From assembly GCA_900315095.1 (NCBI GenBank), contig OMXS01000010.1:38495-102494 (forward strand): a stretch of 64,000 bases of DNA, given 5' to 3'. The first letter of the stretch is position 1; the number at the start of each line of letters is the position of its first letter. This DNA comes from an uncultured Prevotellaceae bacterium. Its GTDB lineage: Bacteria; Bacteroidota; Bacteroidia; Bacteroidales; Bacteroidaceae. The notes under the pieces are model-generated. The model ran no database searches. It saw only the letters and a program-made list of their open reading frames with translations, and was not told the origin of the DNA. Shown here piece by piece: positions 16,706 to 25,607 of the stretch. The translations under genes and the position numbers were made by a program.

Positions 16706-18076
16706 CTATTTCACCATTCCGCTCTTGAACATATCGTGGAACGATTTCTTCGGGAAGGTCATCATCTTGTGTCCCTTAGCCCAAGGATTGATTCCGCATT
16801 CGAGTATGAACGACGGCACATAGTTGGCTATCGGGGCAAACTTCAGCGCCGTGTTGTAGATTCCTGTGTTGCCATAAAGGAACGACATACCCTTGCACAT
16901 CAACTTCTTCTCCTTGTTGGCGGTGCCGTACTCGTCAAGATGCTGTCGCCATTGATATACCTGATCGCCGAGGTTTACCTTAACAGGACATACGGTCTGA
17001 CAACTCAAGCATAGCGTGCATGCAGAAACGTTGCCCGAATGTATCTGCTTGTTGCGAAGCATTCCGAGGTTGATACCGATAGGACCAGGAATGAAATAAC
17101 TATAACTGTAACCTCCTGAACGGCGATATACGGGGCAGGTGTTCATGCACGAACCGCAGCGTATGCACTTCAGCACCTCCCAATGCTCTGGGTCGGCAAT
17201 CCACTCCGAACGCCCGTTGTCAACAAGCACTATGTGCATCGGCTGTGCCGTTGGGCGTGCCTTGCGGAAGTGACTGGTGAATGTAGTCGTTGGCTGACCT
17301 GTTCCAGCACGGCACAACATACGTTGGAACACGGCAAGACAGTCGTAATTAGGGATTACCTTCTCAAGGCCTATTGCCGCAATGTGCAGTTTGGGGCACG
17401 ATGTGCTCATGTCAGCGTTGCCCTCATTAGTGCAAACCACGATGTCGCCAGTCTCGGCAATACCGAAGTTGGCTCCAGTCATACCGGCATCGGCTGTAAG
17501 GAACTCGTTGCGCAGGCTGAGTCGCGCCATATAAGTAAGGTATGTTGGGTCGTGGTTGCCTGGTTCGGTGTTGAGTTTCTTCTCAAACAGCTCTCCCACG
17601 TCGTCGTGATTAAGGTGGATAGCAGGCATCACGATATGGCTGGGCTTCTGTCCCTTCAACTGAATGATGCGCTCGCCGAGGTCGGTCTCCACTACCTCAA
17701 TGCCGTGCTTCTCAAGGTATGGGTTCATCTCGCACTCCTCTGTGAGCATCGACTTCGACTTCACTATTTTCTTCACGCCATGCTCGCTCAGAATGCCATA
17801 GACAATCTCGTTGAACTCACGTGCGTCCTTTGCCCAGTGAACGATACAACCGTTTTTCTCCGCATTGGTTGCGAACTGGTCAAGATACTTGTCCAGATGG
17901 GTTATAGTGTGACGCTTTATCTGAGAAGCTTTCTCGCGCAGCTGTTCCCATTCATCGAGTCCCAATGCCATTTTGTCTCTCTTTGTGCGCACCGACCAGA
18001 ATGTTGCGTCGTGCCACGCTGCATATTTCTGATTCTTCAGAAACTGCTCTGCTGCTAATGAATGTGATGTACTCAT
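16706..18076 (-). CDS. lutB: Lactate utilization iron-sulfur protein B
   Basis: A 456-residue protein with an N-terminal LUD domain (about 60-300) and a ferredoxin part with two 4Fe-4S motifs, CIRCGSCMNTCP and CTLCLSCQTVCP (about 305-375). LutB passes electrons within the LutABC lactate oxidase. Preserved spacing of all eight cysteines suggests both clusters form. It overlaps lutA by 4 bases, indicating coupled translation. Confidence 0.95.
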   Translation of the reverse strand: MSTSHSLAAEQFLKNQKYAAWHDATFWSVRTKRDKMALGLDEWEQLREKASQIKRHTITHLDKYLDQFATNAEKNGCIVHWAKDAREFNEIVYGILSEHGVKKIVKSKSMLTEECEMNPYLEKHGIEVVETDLGERIIQLKGQKPSHIVMPAIHLNHDDVGELFEKKLNTEPGNHDPTYLTYMARLSLRNEFLTADAGMTGANFGIAETGDIVVCTNEGNADMSTSCPKLHIAAIGLEKVIPNYDCLAVFQRMLCRAGTGQPTTTFTSHFRKARPTAQPMHIVLVDNGRSEWIADPEHWEVLKCIRCGSCMNTCPVYRRSGGYSYSYFIPGPIGINLGMLRNKQIHSGNVSACTLCLSCQTVCPVKVNLGDQVYQWRQHLDEYGTANKEKKLMCKGMSFLYGNTGIYNTALKFAPIANYVPSFILECGINPWAKGHKMMTFPKKSFHDMFKSGMVK

Positions 18077-18810
18077 AATCCTGCTGCTAAAATTTCTACT
18101 ACGTGTTTAAACTGAATAGGCATCATGCGTTTCTTAGCGATGCCTGCCATGTGCATGAGACAAGAACAGTCGGGACCAGTGACATATTGCGCACCAGTAT
18201 CCTGATGGCGCTTAGCCTTATCGTAACCCATCTGCTCGCTGACAGCGGTTTCCTCAATAGAGAACATTCCGCCAAAACCACAGCACTCGTCGGGACGTTC
18301 TGGCTCAACAACCTCGAGTCCCTCAACGAGAGAGAGGAGGTCTTTAATCTTATTGAACTTCGGTTCGTTATGCTCCGATGGAGACGAAAGACCGAGTTCG
18401 CGCACTCCGTGACAAGAATTATGAAGACTCACCTTTGCCTCGAACTTCCCGAGGGGTTGGTTCACCTTCAGCACATCATGCAGAAACTCCACGACATCCA
18501 TAACCATATCTGCAGTTAGACACTCATGGCGCCCTTTCAGCAGTCGAGGATAGTTGAGCTTGACGAATGCCGCACAACTAACAGAAGGTGCAACGACATA
18601 GTCAAACCCCTTAAACATAAGTTCGAATTTTTCTGCCAAAGGCACCGCCATTTTCTCGAAGCCAGCATTGGCCATAGGCTGCCCGCAGCATGTCTGATTT
18701 AGCGGATAGGTTACATCGACGCCCAAGTGCTTTAGCAACTTGTATGTTGCCACACCCACTTCAGGGAATACGGCATCAACATAACAGGGTATGAACAAAC
18801 CTACTTTCAT
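18073..18810 (-). CDS. lutA: Lactate utilization protein A (CCG-domain Fe-S protein)
   Basis: A 245-residue protein with two cysteine-rich CCG domains: CYVDAVFPEVG leading to CCGQPMANAGF near the N-terminus, and LHNSCHG leading to CCGFGGMFSI in the second half. It is the first gene of the lactate operon. The order lutA-lutB-lutC is the standard one. A promoter box on the same strand lies about 70 bases upstream. No dedicated regulator (LutR/LldR) or lactate permease is adjacent. Confidence 0.94.
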   Translation of the reverse strand: MKVGLFIPCYVDAVFPEVGVATYKLLKHLGVDVTYPLNQTCCGQPMANAGFEKMAVPLAEKFELMFKGFDYVVAPSVSCAAFVKLNYPRLLKGRHECLTADMVMDVVEFLHDVLKVNQPLGKFEAKVSLHNSCHGVRELGLSSPSEHNEPKFNKIKDLLSLVEGLEVVEPERPDECCGFGGMFSIEETAVSEQMGYDKAKRHQDTGAQYVTGPDCSCLMHMAGIAKKRMMPIQFKHVVEILAAGL

Positions 18811-18881
18811 AATGTTTAATTTGATAATTATATAAGTTGTTAATATGTAACAAAAAGGATTTCTAATTAAAGTTAACTCTG

Positions 18882-18889
18882 CAAAGATA
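18882..18889 (-). promoter_or_regulatory. Bacteroidetes -7 promoter box for lutABC
   Basis: Reads TATCTTTG on the reverse strand, about 72 bases before the lutA ATG, and is back to back with the topB promoter. Confidence 0.75.
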
Positions 18890-18951
18890 AAAAAATAATT
18901 TCATATCGCAATGCTTTTGCTGATTTTTATTCATCTTTCCGTAAAAATTAT

Positions 18952-18959
18952 TACCTTTG
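18952..18959 (+). promoter_or_regulatory. Bacteroidetes -7 promoter box for topB
   Basis: TACCTTTG, 52 bases before the topB ATG. A TTG codon inside this box opens the longest frame but cannot be the start. Confidence 0.75.
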
Positions 18960-19010
18960 CACAGATTTAAAGTTGGCAAAGTAAACAGCACGTCAACTAA
19001 AAGAATATAT

Positions 19011-21032
19011 ATGATTGTTTGTATAGCAGAGAAACCGAGCGTAGCTCGTGACATCGCACGCATTATTGGCGCCACATCACAGAAGCAGGGTTACATGGAA
19101 GGCAACGGCTACCAGGTGACCTGGACCTTCGGACACCTGTGTGAGTTGAAGATGCCTGACGACTATTCGCCTATGTGGAAGGCATGGAGCCTTGCCTCGC
19201 TGCCCATCATACCTCAACGCTTCGGTATAAAGCTTATTGAACAGGACAGCATAAAGAAACAGTTTGCTGTGATACAACAACTGATGCTGGCTGCCGACGG
19301 CATAATAAACTGTGGTGACGCAGGACAAGAGGGAGAATTGATTCAGCGCTGGGTGATGCAGAAAGCAGGTGCCACATGCCCTGTGAAACGTCTTTGGATA
19401 TCATCGATGACCGACGAAGCGATACGCGAGGGATTCGCTACGCTTAAGGACCAGGCAGAATATCAACCTCTCTATCTGGCAGGACTGTCGCGTGCCATCG
19501 GCGACTGGCTCTTAGGCATCAACGCTACACGCCTGTATACCGTGAAATACGGACAGAACCGTCAAGTGCTCAGCATCGGAAGAGTGCAGACACCGACATT
19601 AGCTATGATAGTGAACAGGCAGAAGGAAATAGACAATTTCAAGCCTGAGCCTTACTGGGTGCTTGCTACCATCTATCGTGACACGCAGTTCACCGCCACT
19701 AGCGGGAAATTCACATCGAAAGAGGAAGGCGAGAAGGCATTCCAAACCATTGCCGACAAACCGTTCACCGTGACTGATGTGCAGAAGAAAAACGGAACTG
19801 AAGCACCACGACAGCTCTACGACCTCACTTCGCTTCAGGTGGACTTGAACCGTAAGTATGGCTATTCAGCAGAGATGTCGCTGAACCTCATCCAGAGTCT
19901 TTATGAGAAGAAGTTCACCACCTATCCGCGTGTGGATACCCAATATCTTCCTGACGATGTATATCCAAAGTGCCCGCAGATTATGAACGGACTCTTCCAA
20001 ACCTCATTTGCAGGGCAAAGACCATACGCAGAAATAGTAAAACCGCTGGGAGGAAAACCATTGAAGAAGTCGAAACGCGTGTTCGACACATCCAAGGTTA
20101 CCGACCACCACGCCATCATTCCCACGGGAGTGCCACCCCATAACCTCACCGATGCCGAGCAACATGTGTTCGACCTCGTGGCACGTCGTTTCATCGCCGT
20201 GTTCTATCCCGACTGTAAGTTCGCCACGACAACGGTGCTTGGAAAGGTGGAGGACGTAGAGTTTAAGGTTACGGGCAAAGTCATTCTCGACCCAGGGTGG
20301 CGCGTAGTGATGCCCGCCCCCACCCCATCGCAGAAAGAAAGCGACACAAGCAACGACGGAACCAAGGAGGAGGAAGGGCAACTGCCGCTGTTCACCAAAG
20401 GAGAGAGCGGTCCTCACACACCTACTCTAACCGAGAAAATGACTACTCCGCCGAAGCATTACACCGAGGCATCACTTCTACGTGCAATGGAGACGGCAGG
20501 AAAATTCGTTGAAGACGAGGAGTTGCGCTCTGCAATGAAGGAGAATGGCATCGGCCGACCATCATCGCGTGCCGGAATCATCGAGACACTCTTCAAGAGG
20601 CATTACATCCGTAGGGAGAAGAAGAACCTCGTGGCAACACCAACTGGAATAGAACTAATCGATATTATTCACGAGGAACTGCTGAAGAGTCCTGAACTAA
20701 CGGGTATATGGGAGAAACGCTTGCGTGATATTGAGCGCAACGGCGGTTCGCCTGAGGAGTTCATCAACGGACTGAAAGAGCAGGTGAAGCAGATAGTTCG
20801 CCAAGTTCTTTCAGACAACAGCAATCGGCATGTGGCCGTTGCACCTGCCGAACAGAAAAAGAAAGGTGCCGAAAAAGGCGAGAAGACAACGGAACAGAAA
20901 ACCAAGCGTATACGCGTGGGCATGAAGTGTCCTGTCTGCGGAAAGGGAAAAGTCATCAAAGGCAAGACCGCCTACGGCTGCTCACGTTGGAATGACCCGC
21001 AGGAGCCGTGCCAGTTCCGAAAAGTGTTTTAG
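19011..21032 (+). CDS. topB: DNA topoisomerase III
   Basis: A 673-residue type IA topoisomerase. It has an N-terminal Toprim domain (IAEKPSVARDIARIIGA, DAGQEGELIQRW), the active-site tyrosine in KKFTTYPRVDT near residue 300, and a C-terminal zinc-ribbon-like segment with CPVCGKG and CSRW...C. The enzyme relaxes and decatenates single-stranded-gapped DNA. The ATG at 011 of this kilobase is selected because the longer frame begins within the promoter. The topB message ends in a long purine-rich hairpin. Confidence 0.96.
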   Translation: MIVCIAEKPSVARDIARIIGATSQKQGYMEGNGYQVTWTFGHLCELKMPDDYSPMWKAWSLASLPIIPQRFGIKLIEQDSIKKQFAVIQQLMLAADGIINCGDAGQEGELIQRWVMQKAGATCPVKRLWISSMTDEAIREGFATLKDQAEYQPLYLAGLSRAIGDWLLGINATRLYTVKYGQNRQVLSIGRVQTPTLAMIVNRQKEIDNFKPEPYWVLATIYRDTQFTATSGKFTSKEEGEKAFQTIADKPFTVTDVQKKNGTEAPRQLYDLTSLQVDLNRKYGYSAEMSLNLIQSLYEKKFTTYPRVDTQYLPDDVYPKCPQIMNGLFQTSFAGQRPYAEIVKPLGGKPLKKSKRVFDTSKVTDHHAIIPTGVPPHNLTDAEQHVFDLVARRFIAVFYPDCKFATTTVLGKVEDVEFKVTGKVILDPGWRVVMPAPTPSQKESDTSNDGTKEEEGQLPLFTKGESGPHTPTLTEKMTTPPKHYTEASLLRAMETAGKFVEDEELRSAMKENGIGRPSSRAGIIETLFKRHYIRREKKNLVATPTGIELIDIIHEELLKSPELTGIWEKRLRDIERNGGSPEEFINGLKEQVKQIVRQVLSDNSNRHVAVAPAEQKKKGAEKGEKTTEQKTKRIRVGMKCPVCGKGKVIKGKTAYGCSRWNDPQEPCQFRKVF

Positions 21033-21041
21033 AGAGGAGAG

Positions 21042-21112
21042 AGGAAGGAGGAGGGAGAACAGTCCTGAGACACGGTAACATATTCTTGATGGTGTTCTCC
21101 CTCCTCCTTCCT
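21042..21112 (+). terminator. Purine/pyrimidine hairpin after topB
   Basis: A perfect 20-base stem: AGGAAGGAGGAGGGAGAACA pairs with its complement about 31 bases on. One arm is almost wholly purine and the other pyrimidine. The pyrimidine run CTCCTCCTTC continues past the stem. No clean T-run follows, so termination is inferred from position only. Confidence 0.6.
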
Positions 21113-21184
21113 CCCTCCTCCTTCTTCCTCCTCAAAAAGTAAAACTCAATGTAATAAACTGCCATTTTGTGCGTTTATTTAGTA

Positions 21185-23278
21185 ATGAATTACATTAATA
21201 ATAGAAAGAGAGAGAGCATTGTTGTACTGTTGTGGTGCATGGTGTTGGGTGCTGGATGCGGCTTATTAGTATCCTGCGGCGCCGACCGTGCATTGAAAAA
21301 AGGAGACAAGTATTTCGCACTTGGAGAGTATTTCGATGCTGCAACACAATACAAACGCGCTTATCAGATGACTCCACCAAAGGAGCGTGAGAAGCGAGGA
21401 CAGATTTCAAGGAAATTAGCTACATCTCACGACCGTATAAATAGTTCTCAGAAAGCCATCGCAGCCTACCGTAACGTGATACGTTACAAGCAAGACGACC
21501 TTCAGACTCATCTCGACCTGGCACGGCAGTTGCTCACTAACGGCAACTATAAAGAGGCGGCTGCGGAATACCAGATTGTGCTCGACTCCATGCCTGATAA
21601 TCTGTTGGCAAAGAGTGGTCTGAAGAGTGCACAGACAGCAGCCGACACGAAGAAACGCGGTTCACGGTACACGGTGAAGAAGATGGACGTGTTTAACTCA
21701 CGCCGTGCGGAATATAGCCCGATGCTGTTGGGCGATGAATACGAATATCTTTACTTCACTTCAACTCGCAACGAAGCAGAGGGAGACGAGCTGAGCGGGA
21801 TAACAGGAGCAAAGCCTGCCGATATATTCTTCTCGAAAAAGGATGACAAGGGCAAGTGGACAAAGCCAGAGCCTGTATCGGGAGGACTGAATAGTGCGTT
21901 CGAAGAAGGTGCCTGCAGTTTCTCTGCAGACCAGCGTGTGATGTACCTAACGCAATGTGCCGTTGACCCTTCATATCCCCGCTATGCCACAATCATGACG
22001 AGCAATCGCTCGGATGCGGCATGGGGAAAACCAAGTATGCTCAACATAACACGCGATACGCTCTCAAGTTATGCCCATCCTGCGGTATCGCCAGATGAGC
22101 GATGGCTATACTTTACAAGTGACATGCCGGGCGGAAAGGGTGGCTTCGATATCTGGCGCGCACGCATCACACCTGCAGGACTTGGTGGTGTGGAGAATCT
22201 CGGCGAGCCAATCAACACCGAAGGCGATGAGATGTTCCCAACATTCCGTCCTAACGGAGATCTTTATTTCTCGTCCAACGGACACGTTGGAATGGGTGGT
22301 CTTGACATCTTCATTGCCACAATGAAGAACGGCAAAATAGCATTGGAGCATCCTGGATATCCACTTAACTCGCAAGGCGACGACTTCGGCATGACTTTCG
22401 AAGGCCCGCACAACCGAGGTTACTTCTCCTCGAACCGTGGTGACGGGCGTGGATGGGACCACATATATAGTTTCGAGAAACCTGAGATTGTGCAGACAGT
22501 TAAAGGATGGGTGTATGAAATGGACGGCTACGAACTCCCTGCGGCACAGGTATATCTCGTGGGTAACGACGGAACAAACAAGAAACTCAGCGTTAAGGGC
22601 GACGGGTCGTTCACAGAGGTGATAGAGCCAGGTGTCAACTACATCATGCTTGCCACCTGCCGAGGATTCCTCAACCATAAGGAGGAACTGATGGTGGGAC
22701 CTGTTGAGGAGTCGGAGGAATATACATTGCAGTTCCCGCTGGCATCTATCCGTGTGCCCGTGCTCATCGATAACATCTTTTACGACTTCGACAAGGCAAC
22801 TCTGAGACCAGAATCGACAGCGGCGCTCGACGACCTCGTGAAACTGCTGAACGAAAACCCCAACGTAACCATCGAACTTAGCGCCCACTGCGACTACCGC
22901 GGTTCGGCGGCATACAACAAGAACCTGTCACAACGAAGGGCTGAGTCGGTGGTCAACTACCTCATAGCACACGGCATTCCCAAAGACCGTCTCACACCGA
23001 TGGGATATGGCAAGGAGAAGCCCAAGACCATCCGCAAGAAACTCACCGAGAAATACAAATGGCTCAAGGAGGGCGACGTGCTAAGCGAGGAGTTCATCAA
23101 GAGCCGCGACGAGAAAGAGCAGGAGATATGCAACCAACTCAACCGCCGCACCGAGTTCATCGTTCTGCGCACCACCTACGGCATGTTCGACGACAAAGGT
23201 AACCTCAAGAACCCGCCACAGCCAAAGCAAAAGGAGGACATTGAGGACGATGATGACGGCTTCGAGATAGTGTTCTAA
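21185..23278 (+). CDS. porE: Type IX secretion OmpA-family lipoprotein PorE
   Basis: A 697-residue lipoprotein (LLVSCGA, modified cysteine near residue 31). It has TPR helices (about 35-155), a PD40 beta-propeller (about 165-435, with YLYFTSTRN and RWLYFTSDMPGGKGG), a carboxypeptidase-D-like regulatory domain (about 445-535) and a C-terminal OmpA peptidoglycan-binding domain (FYDFDKATLRPES ... NLSQRRAESVVNYL). This domain order is that of PorE, which anchors the type IX secretion machine to peptidoglycan. The ATG six codons inside the longest frame precedes the signal peptide. porQ is encoded 18 kb away. Confidence 0.85.
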   Translation: MNYINNRKRESIVVLLWCMVLGAGCGLLVSCGADRALKKGDKYFALGEYFDAATQYKRAYQMTPPKEREKRGQISRKLATSHDRINSSQKAIAAYRNVIRYKQDDLQTHLDLARQLLTNGNYKEAAAEYQIVLDSMPDNLLAKSGLKSAQTAADTKKRGSRYTVKKMDVFNSRRAEYSPMLLGDEYEYLYFTSTRNEAEGDELSGITGAKPADIFFSKKDDKGKWTKPEPVSGGLNSAFEEGACSFSADQRVMYLTQCAVDPSYPRYATIMTSNRSDAAWGKPSMLNITRDTLSSYAHPAVSPDERWLYFTSDMPGGKGGFDIWRARITPAGLGGVENLGEPINTEGDEMFPTFRPNGDLYFSSNGHVGMGGLDIFIATMKNGKIALEHPGYPLNSQGDDFGMTFEGPHNRGYFSSNRGDGRGWDHIYSFEKPEIVQTVKGWVYEMDGYELPAAQVYLVGNDGTNKKLSVKGDGSFTEVIEPGVNYIMLATCRGFLNHKEELMVGPVEESEEYTLQFPLASIRVPVLIDNIFYDFDKATLRPESTAALDDLVKLLNENPNVTIELSAHCDYRGSAAYNKNLSQRRAESVVNYLIAHGIPKDRLTPMGYGKEKPKTIRKKLTEKYKWLKEGDVLSEEFIKSRDEKEQEICNQLNRRTEFIVLRTTYGMFDDKGNLKNPPQPKQKEDIEDDDDGFEIVF

Positions 23279-23299
23279 ATGCTAAATTACCTATGACCT

Positions 23300-24229
23300 A
23301 TGAAAACAAAACGCTCGTTCATCGCATTCAGAGATGCTTATACTCCTTTTAAGCGAATTGCAAATCCGCTTAAACATCCGGGTTGTCTAAGAGTAAAACA
23401 AACGAAATTCAGTTCATATATTATTTTACTTATATGTATTCTGTTTCTTTCTTCATGCAAAAAAGAAATAGTTTCAGAAGACATTTATGGAGTATGGGTT
23501 ATGCAAAAACAATCCACAGAGGATGGACCGCAATACAATAAACTTCTAATGGACAAAGGGGATTATAATTGGATTGACCCTGTTGTCAATGATACCATAT
23601 TCTATTTCAAGAAAGTTGCGGTTAACGGCGACACATTGTTGTTGACTGATGGTTTAAATCATCCATCTATATGCATTATCAAGGAACTTCATGATAGCGT
23701 ATTAACTTTATCGAATATTGCCGGATTTGATAAAGAGATAACCTATAAAAAAGTGCTCGACTTTAATAATGGACCATTCCCTCCAGAAACTTGCAATGTA
23801 TCTAATATCTCTAAAGACTCTTTAGATGTGATTGTTAAATCATTTTTGGTTTGGGATTACTTTAAATATCTCAATGAAGAATTAAAAGAAGAAAAGTTTT
23901 ATCATAGTCTTACGAAGGCTGAAATGATTCAGGCTAGAGAATTGTTACGACAATACATGACTGATGGATCGCTTGAAAAAAATCATGGTAATAATGATGC
24001 CTATCCGCTTGATCAATACATCCGTCAATATGTATCATATACTGAGAAAGGGCATTTATATGTAAGAATAACTCTAAATAAATATATTTATTTAAACAAG
24101 AGTATTGCCTATACTGCTTTGAAGCAAGATGTTTACGATATGCAAGACGGTGGTCCTATTCATGCCGAAGCAGACATAGATTTGACCGCAAAAAAAGTTA
24201 TTTCATTTATAACCAATGGAGAAGCATAA
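23300..24229 (+). CDS. AT-rich lipoprotein of unknown function
   Basis: A 309-residue protein, not recognised. The lipoprotein signal (IILLICILFLSSCKK, cysteine near residue 53) is preceded by about 35 extra hydrophilic residues, so the true start may lie later or the leader may be unusual. No ATG is available between. The mature part opens EDIYGVWVMQKQ, like lipocalin-type stress proteins, and ends with ADIDLTAKKVISFI. Base use is visibly AT-rich compared with porE just upstream, suggesting acquisition by transfer. Confidence 0.6.
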   Translation: MKTKRSFIAFRDAYTPFKRIANPLKHPGCLRVKQTKFSSYIILLICILFLSSCKKEIVSEDIYGVWVMQKQSTEDGPQYNKLLMDKGDYNWIDPVVNDTIFYFKKVAVNGDTLLLTDGLNHPSICIIKELHDSVLTLSNIAGFDKEITYKKVLDFNNGPFPPETCNVSNISKDSLDVIVKSFLVWDYFKYLNEELKEEKFYHSLTKAEMIQARELLRQYMTDGSLEKNHGNNDAYPLDQYIRQYVSYTEKGHLYVRITLNKYIYLNKSIAYTALKQDVYDMQDGGPIHAEADIDLTAKKVISFITNGEA

Positions 24230-24332
24230 CCCTGCTAAATTTCGTTCTAAAAAACAATAGTAGTAGGAGCAATAAAATATTCTTCCAGCATTACCACTTA
24301 TGCCTTATGGGCGAGTGAACAGGTACTAACCA

Positions 24333-24425
24333 CTATCTCACTTGTACCTCCTGACCATCTCACTTGTATACACTTGAGGATGCCAGAAGTGCTTCCTGAC
24401 AACCTCAGGAAGCACTTCTGGCATC
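24333..24425. repeat. Array A of the 22-23 bp intergenic repeat family, with hairpin
   Basis: Units at 24333 (22), 24355 (23), 24378 (22) and 24400 (22 bases) end CTCCTGA, ACACTTGA, CTTCCTGA and CTTCTGG. The last two are reverse complements of each other and give a perfect 21-base stem with a 5-base loop (24379-24425). This hairpin sits between convergent genes and probably terminates both. Confidence 0.75.
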
Positions 24426-24449
24426 TTAAAAAGATAGTTATGGCGGTTC

Positions 24450-24815
24450 TTATCCTCTCTCCTTTGCTAATGAATAGCCCATAAGGGCGCTGATAATGAG
24501 CATTGCGAGGATATACGGAGCGAGGTTGATGTGTGAGAGATGTTCGAGATTGATGCCGAGGAGCATGTTCTTGAGCAGCATGTATATGGTGAGCCACGAC
24601 TTGGTGGCTATGAGGAACACCACGCCGGCAATAGCGCAAAGCCATGTCCAGATACGTGCCAGACGGTTGCTGCGCTCTGGAAGGTGCTGCATCACACTCT
24701 CGGTGAAATCATCTTCGGGAACATTAATGGGGTTCTCCGTGAAGAACGAGGCGAGCAGTTGGTCGTCGTCGTTCATGTCTATCATCATTTTCTTGTTATC
24801 TTCTTCCATATCCAT
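24450..24815 (-). CDS. Small membrane protein after ECF sigma factor, possibly DUF5056
   Basis: A 121-residue protein. A soluble acidic N-terminus (DDDQLLASFFTENPINVP, DDFTESVMQHLP) is followed by two or three hydrophobic helices (about 52-72, 75-88, 99-116). It resembles the DUF5056 proteins that accompany ECF sigma genes in Bacteroides and probably acts as the membrane-bound anti-sigma factor. Its start overlaps the sigma gene by 20 bases. The assignment rests on position and topology more than on motif. Confidence 0.7.
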   Translation of the reverse strand: MDMEEDNKKMMIDMNDDDQLLASFFTENPINVPEDDFTESVMQHLPERSNRLARIWTWLCAIAGVVFLIATKSWLTIYMLLKNMLLGINLEHLSHINLAPYILAMLIISALMGYSLAKERG

Positions 24816-25338
24816 TTTGTCTTAAGTAGTTAGCCAGCTTTGTCTTTCCGCGTGAGAGGTGCGACTTCACCGTGCCTTCCGCCATCTGCATTATGTCTGC
24901 AATCTGGTCGACGGGATAGCCGTCGATGAGTTGCAGGGCTATGCATGTGCGCTCAGTAGGCTTCAGTTGCCCCATAGCGTTATATATATCGAGACTCAAC
25001 TGCGTGTCACGCTCCACCGAAGAGAGGCTTGAAACTGCAATATTGTCTATCTCATCTGTGATGTGATGCGCGCGTCGATAGTCGTACATCACGTTATATG
25101 CTATTCTGAAGAGCCACGTCTTGAACGATGACCGGCTCTGAAATGAAGAAATCTTAGTGTATGCTTTGATGAAAGTATCTTGCGCCAGGTCGTCGCTGAG
25201 CTGCCCGTCTCCGATGGTTTGTGCGAGGAAGAACCTCCTCACGGGTGACTGGTATTTCCTCACAAGCGCGTCGAAAGCGCGCCTGTCTTGGAATACAGCC
25301 ACCCGTGACACCAGAGATATGTCGCTCAGATTATCCAT
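24796..25338 (-). CDS. ECF RNA polymerase sigma factor
   Basis: A 180-residue sigma factor with region 2 (LSDDLAQDTFIKAYTKISSF, SFKTWLFRIAYNVMYDYRR) and region 4 (LKPTERTCIALQLIDGYP, then helix-turn-helix VDQIADIMQMAEGTVKSHL). It is closer to the SigW-like group than the first sigma factor of the window and is not its duplicate. It overlaps the small PspC gene upstream by 8 bases and the putative anti-sigma gene downstream by 20. Confidence 0.93.
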   Translation of the reverse strand: MDNLSDISLVSRVAVFQDRRAFDALVRKYQSPVRRFFLAQTIGDGQLSDDLAQDTFIKAYTKISSFQSRSSFKTWLFRIAYNVMYDYRRAHHITDEIDNIAVSSLSSVERDTQLSLDIYNAMGQLKPTERTCIALQLIDGYPVDQIADIMQMAEGTVKSHLSRGKTKLANYLRQNGYGRR

Positions 25339-25525
25339 TCAGTCGTTTTTCGGGCATTATAATCCACAATATTGGATAAAGAATCACGCCACTAAACGCG
25401 GTGAAGAATGTGAGTCCTGCATAGAGCAGGCGCACAGCTGTTGGATCTGTGTCCAGATACTCTGCCAAGCCAGCACATACGCCGCCCAGCATCTTGTCGT
25501 CGGAACGATAAAGTTTCTTTGTCAT
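25331..25525 (-). CDS. PspC-domain small membrane protein
   Basis: A 64-residue protein consisting of one PspC domain (MLGGVCAGLAEYLDTDPT, then a hydrophobic stretch through YPILWIIMP). PspC proteins take part in envelope-stress signalling at the inner membrane. Overlap with the sigma gene suggests a signal-input role in the same unit. Confidence 0.9.
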   Translation of the reverse strand: MTKKLYRSDDKMLGGVCAGLAEYLDTDPTAVRLLYAGLTFFTAFSGVILYPILWIIMPEKRLNG

Positions 25526-25565
25526 TTTTATATTTATGTTTTAAATGGTTTATAGTTTATGTTGT

Positions 25566-25593
25566 GTATGCTGCGATGATTATCGCAGCATAC
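25566..25593. terminator. Perfect 12-base palindromic hairpin
   Basis: GTATGCTGCGAT and ATCGCAGCATAC flank a 4-base loop. It lies between the DUF6249-like gene and pspC on the reverse strand. No T-run follows, so it may be a processing or partial-termination site rather than a full terminator. Confidence 0.6.
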
Positions 25594-25607
25594 TGAACGA
25601 GATTGGT

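Noticed and set aside
16706-18076. Anaerobic glycerol-3-phosphate or heterodisulfide reductase subunit instead of LutB
   Set aside because: The LUD domain plus two 4Fe-4S motifs and the lutA-lutB-lutC order are specific to the lactate system.
18957-19010. Longer N-terminus for topoisomerase III from a TTG
   Set aside because: The TTG is inside the promoter box and the family begins at MIVCIAEKPS.
20385-20400. QLPLF in TopB as a clamp-binding motif
   Set aside because: It lies in the body of the type IA fold, in the conserved segment before the TPPKHYTEASL motif, where LP-x-L followed by a Gly is usual for the enzyme; not a free tail.
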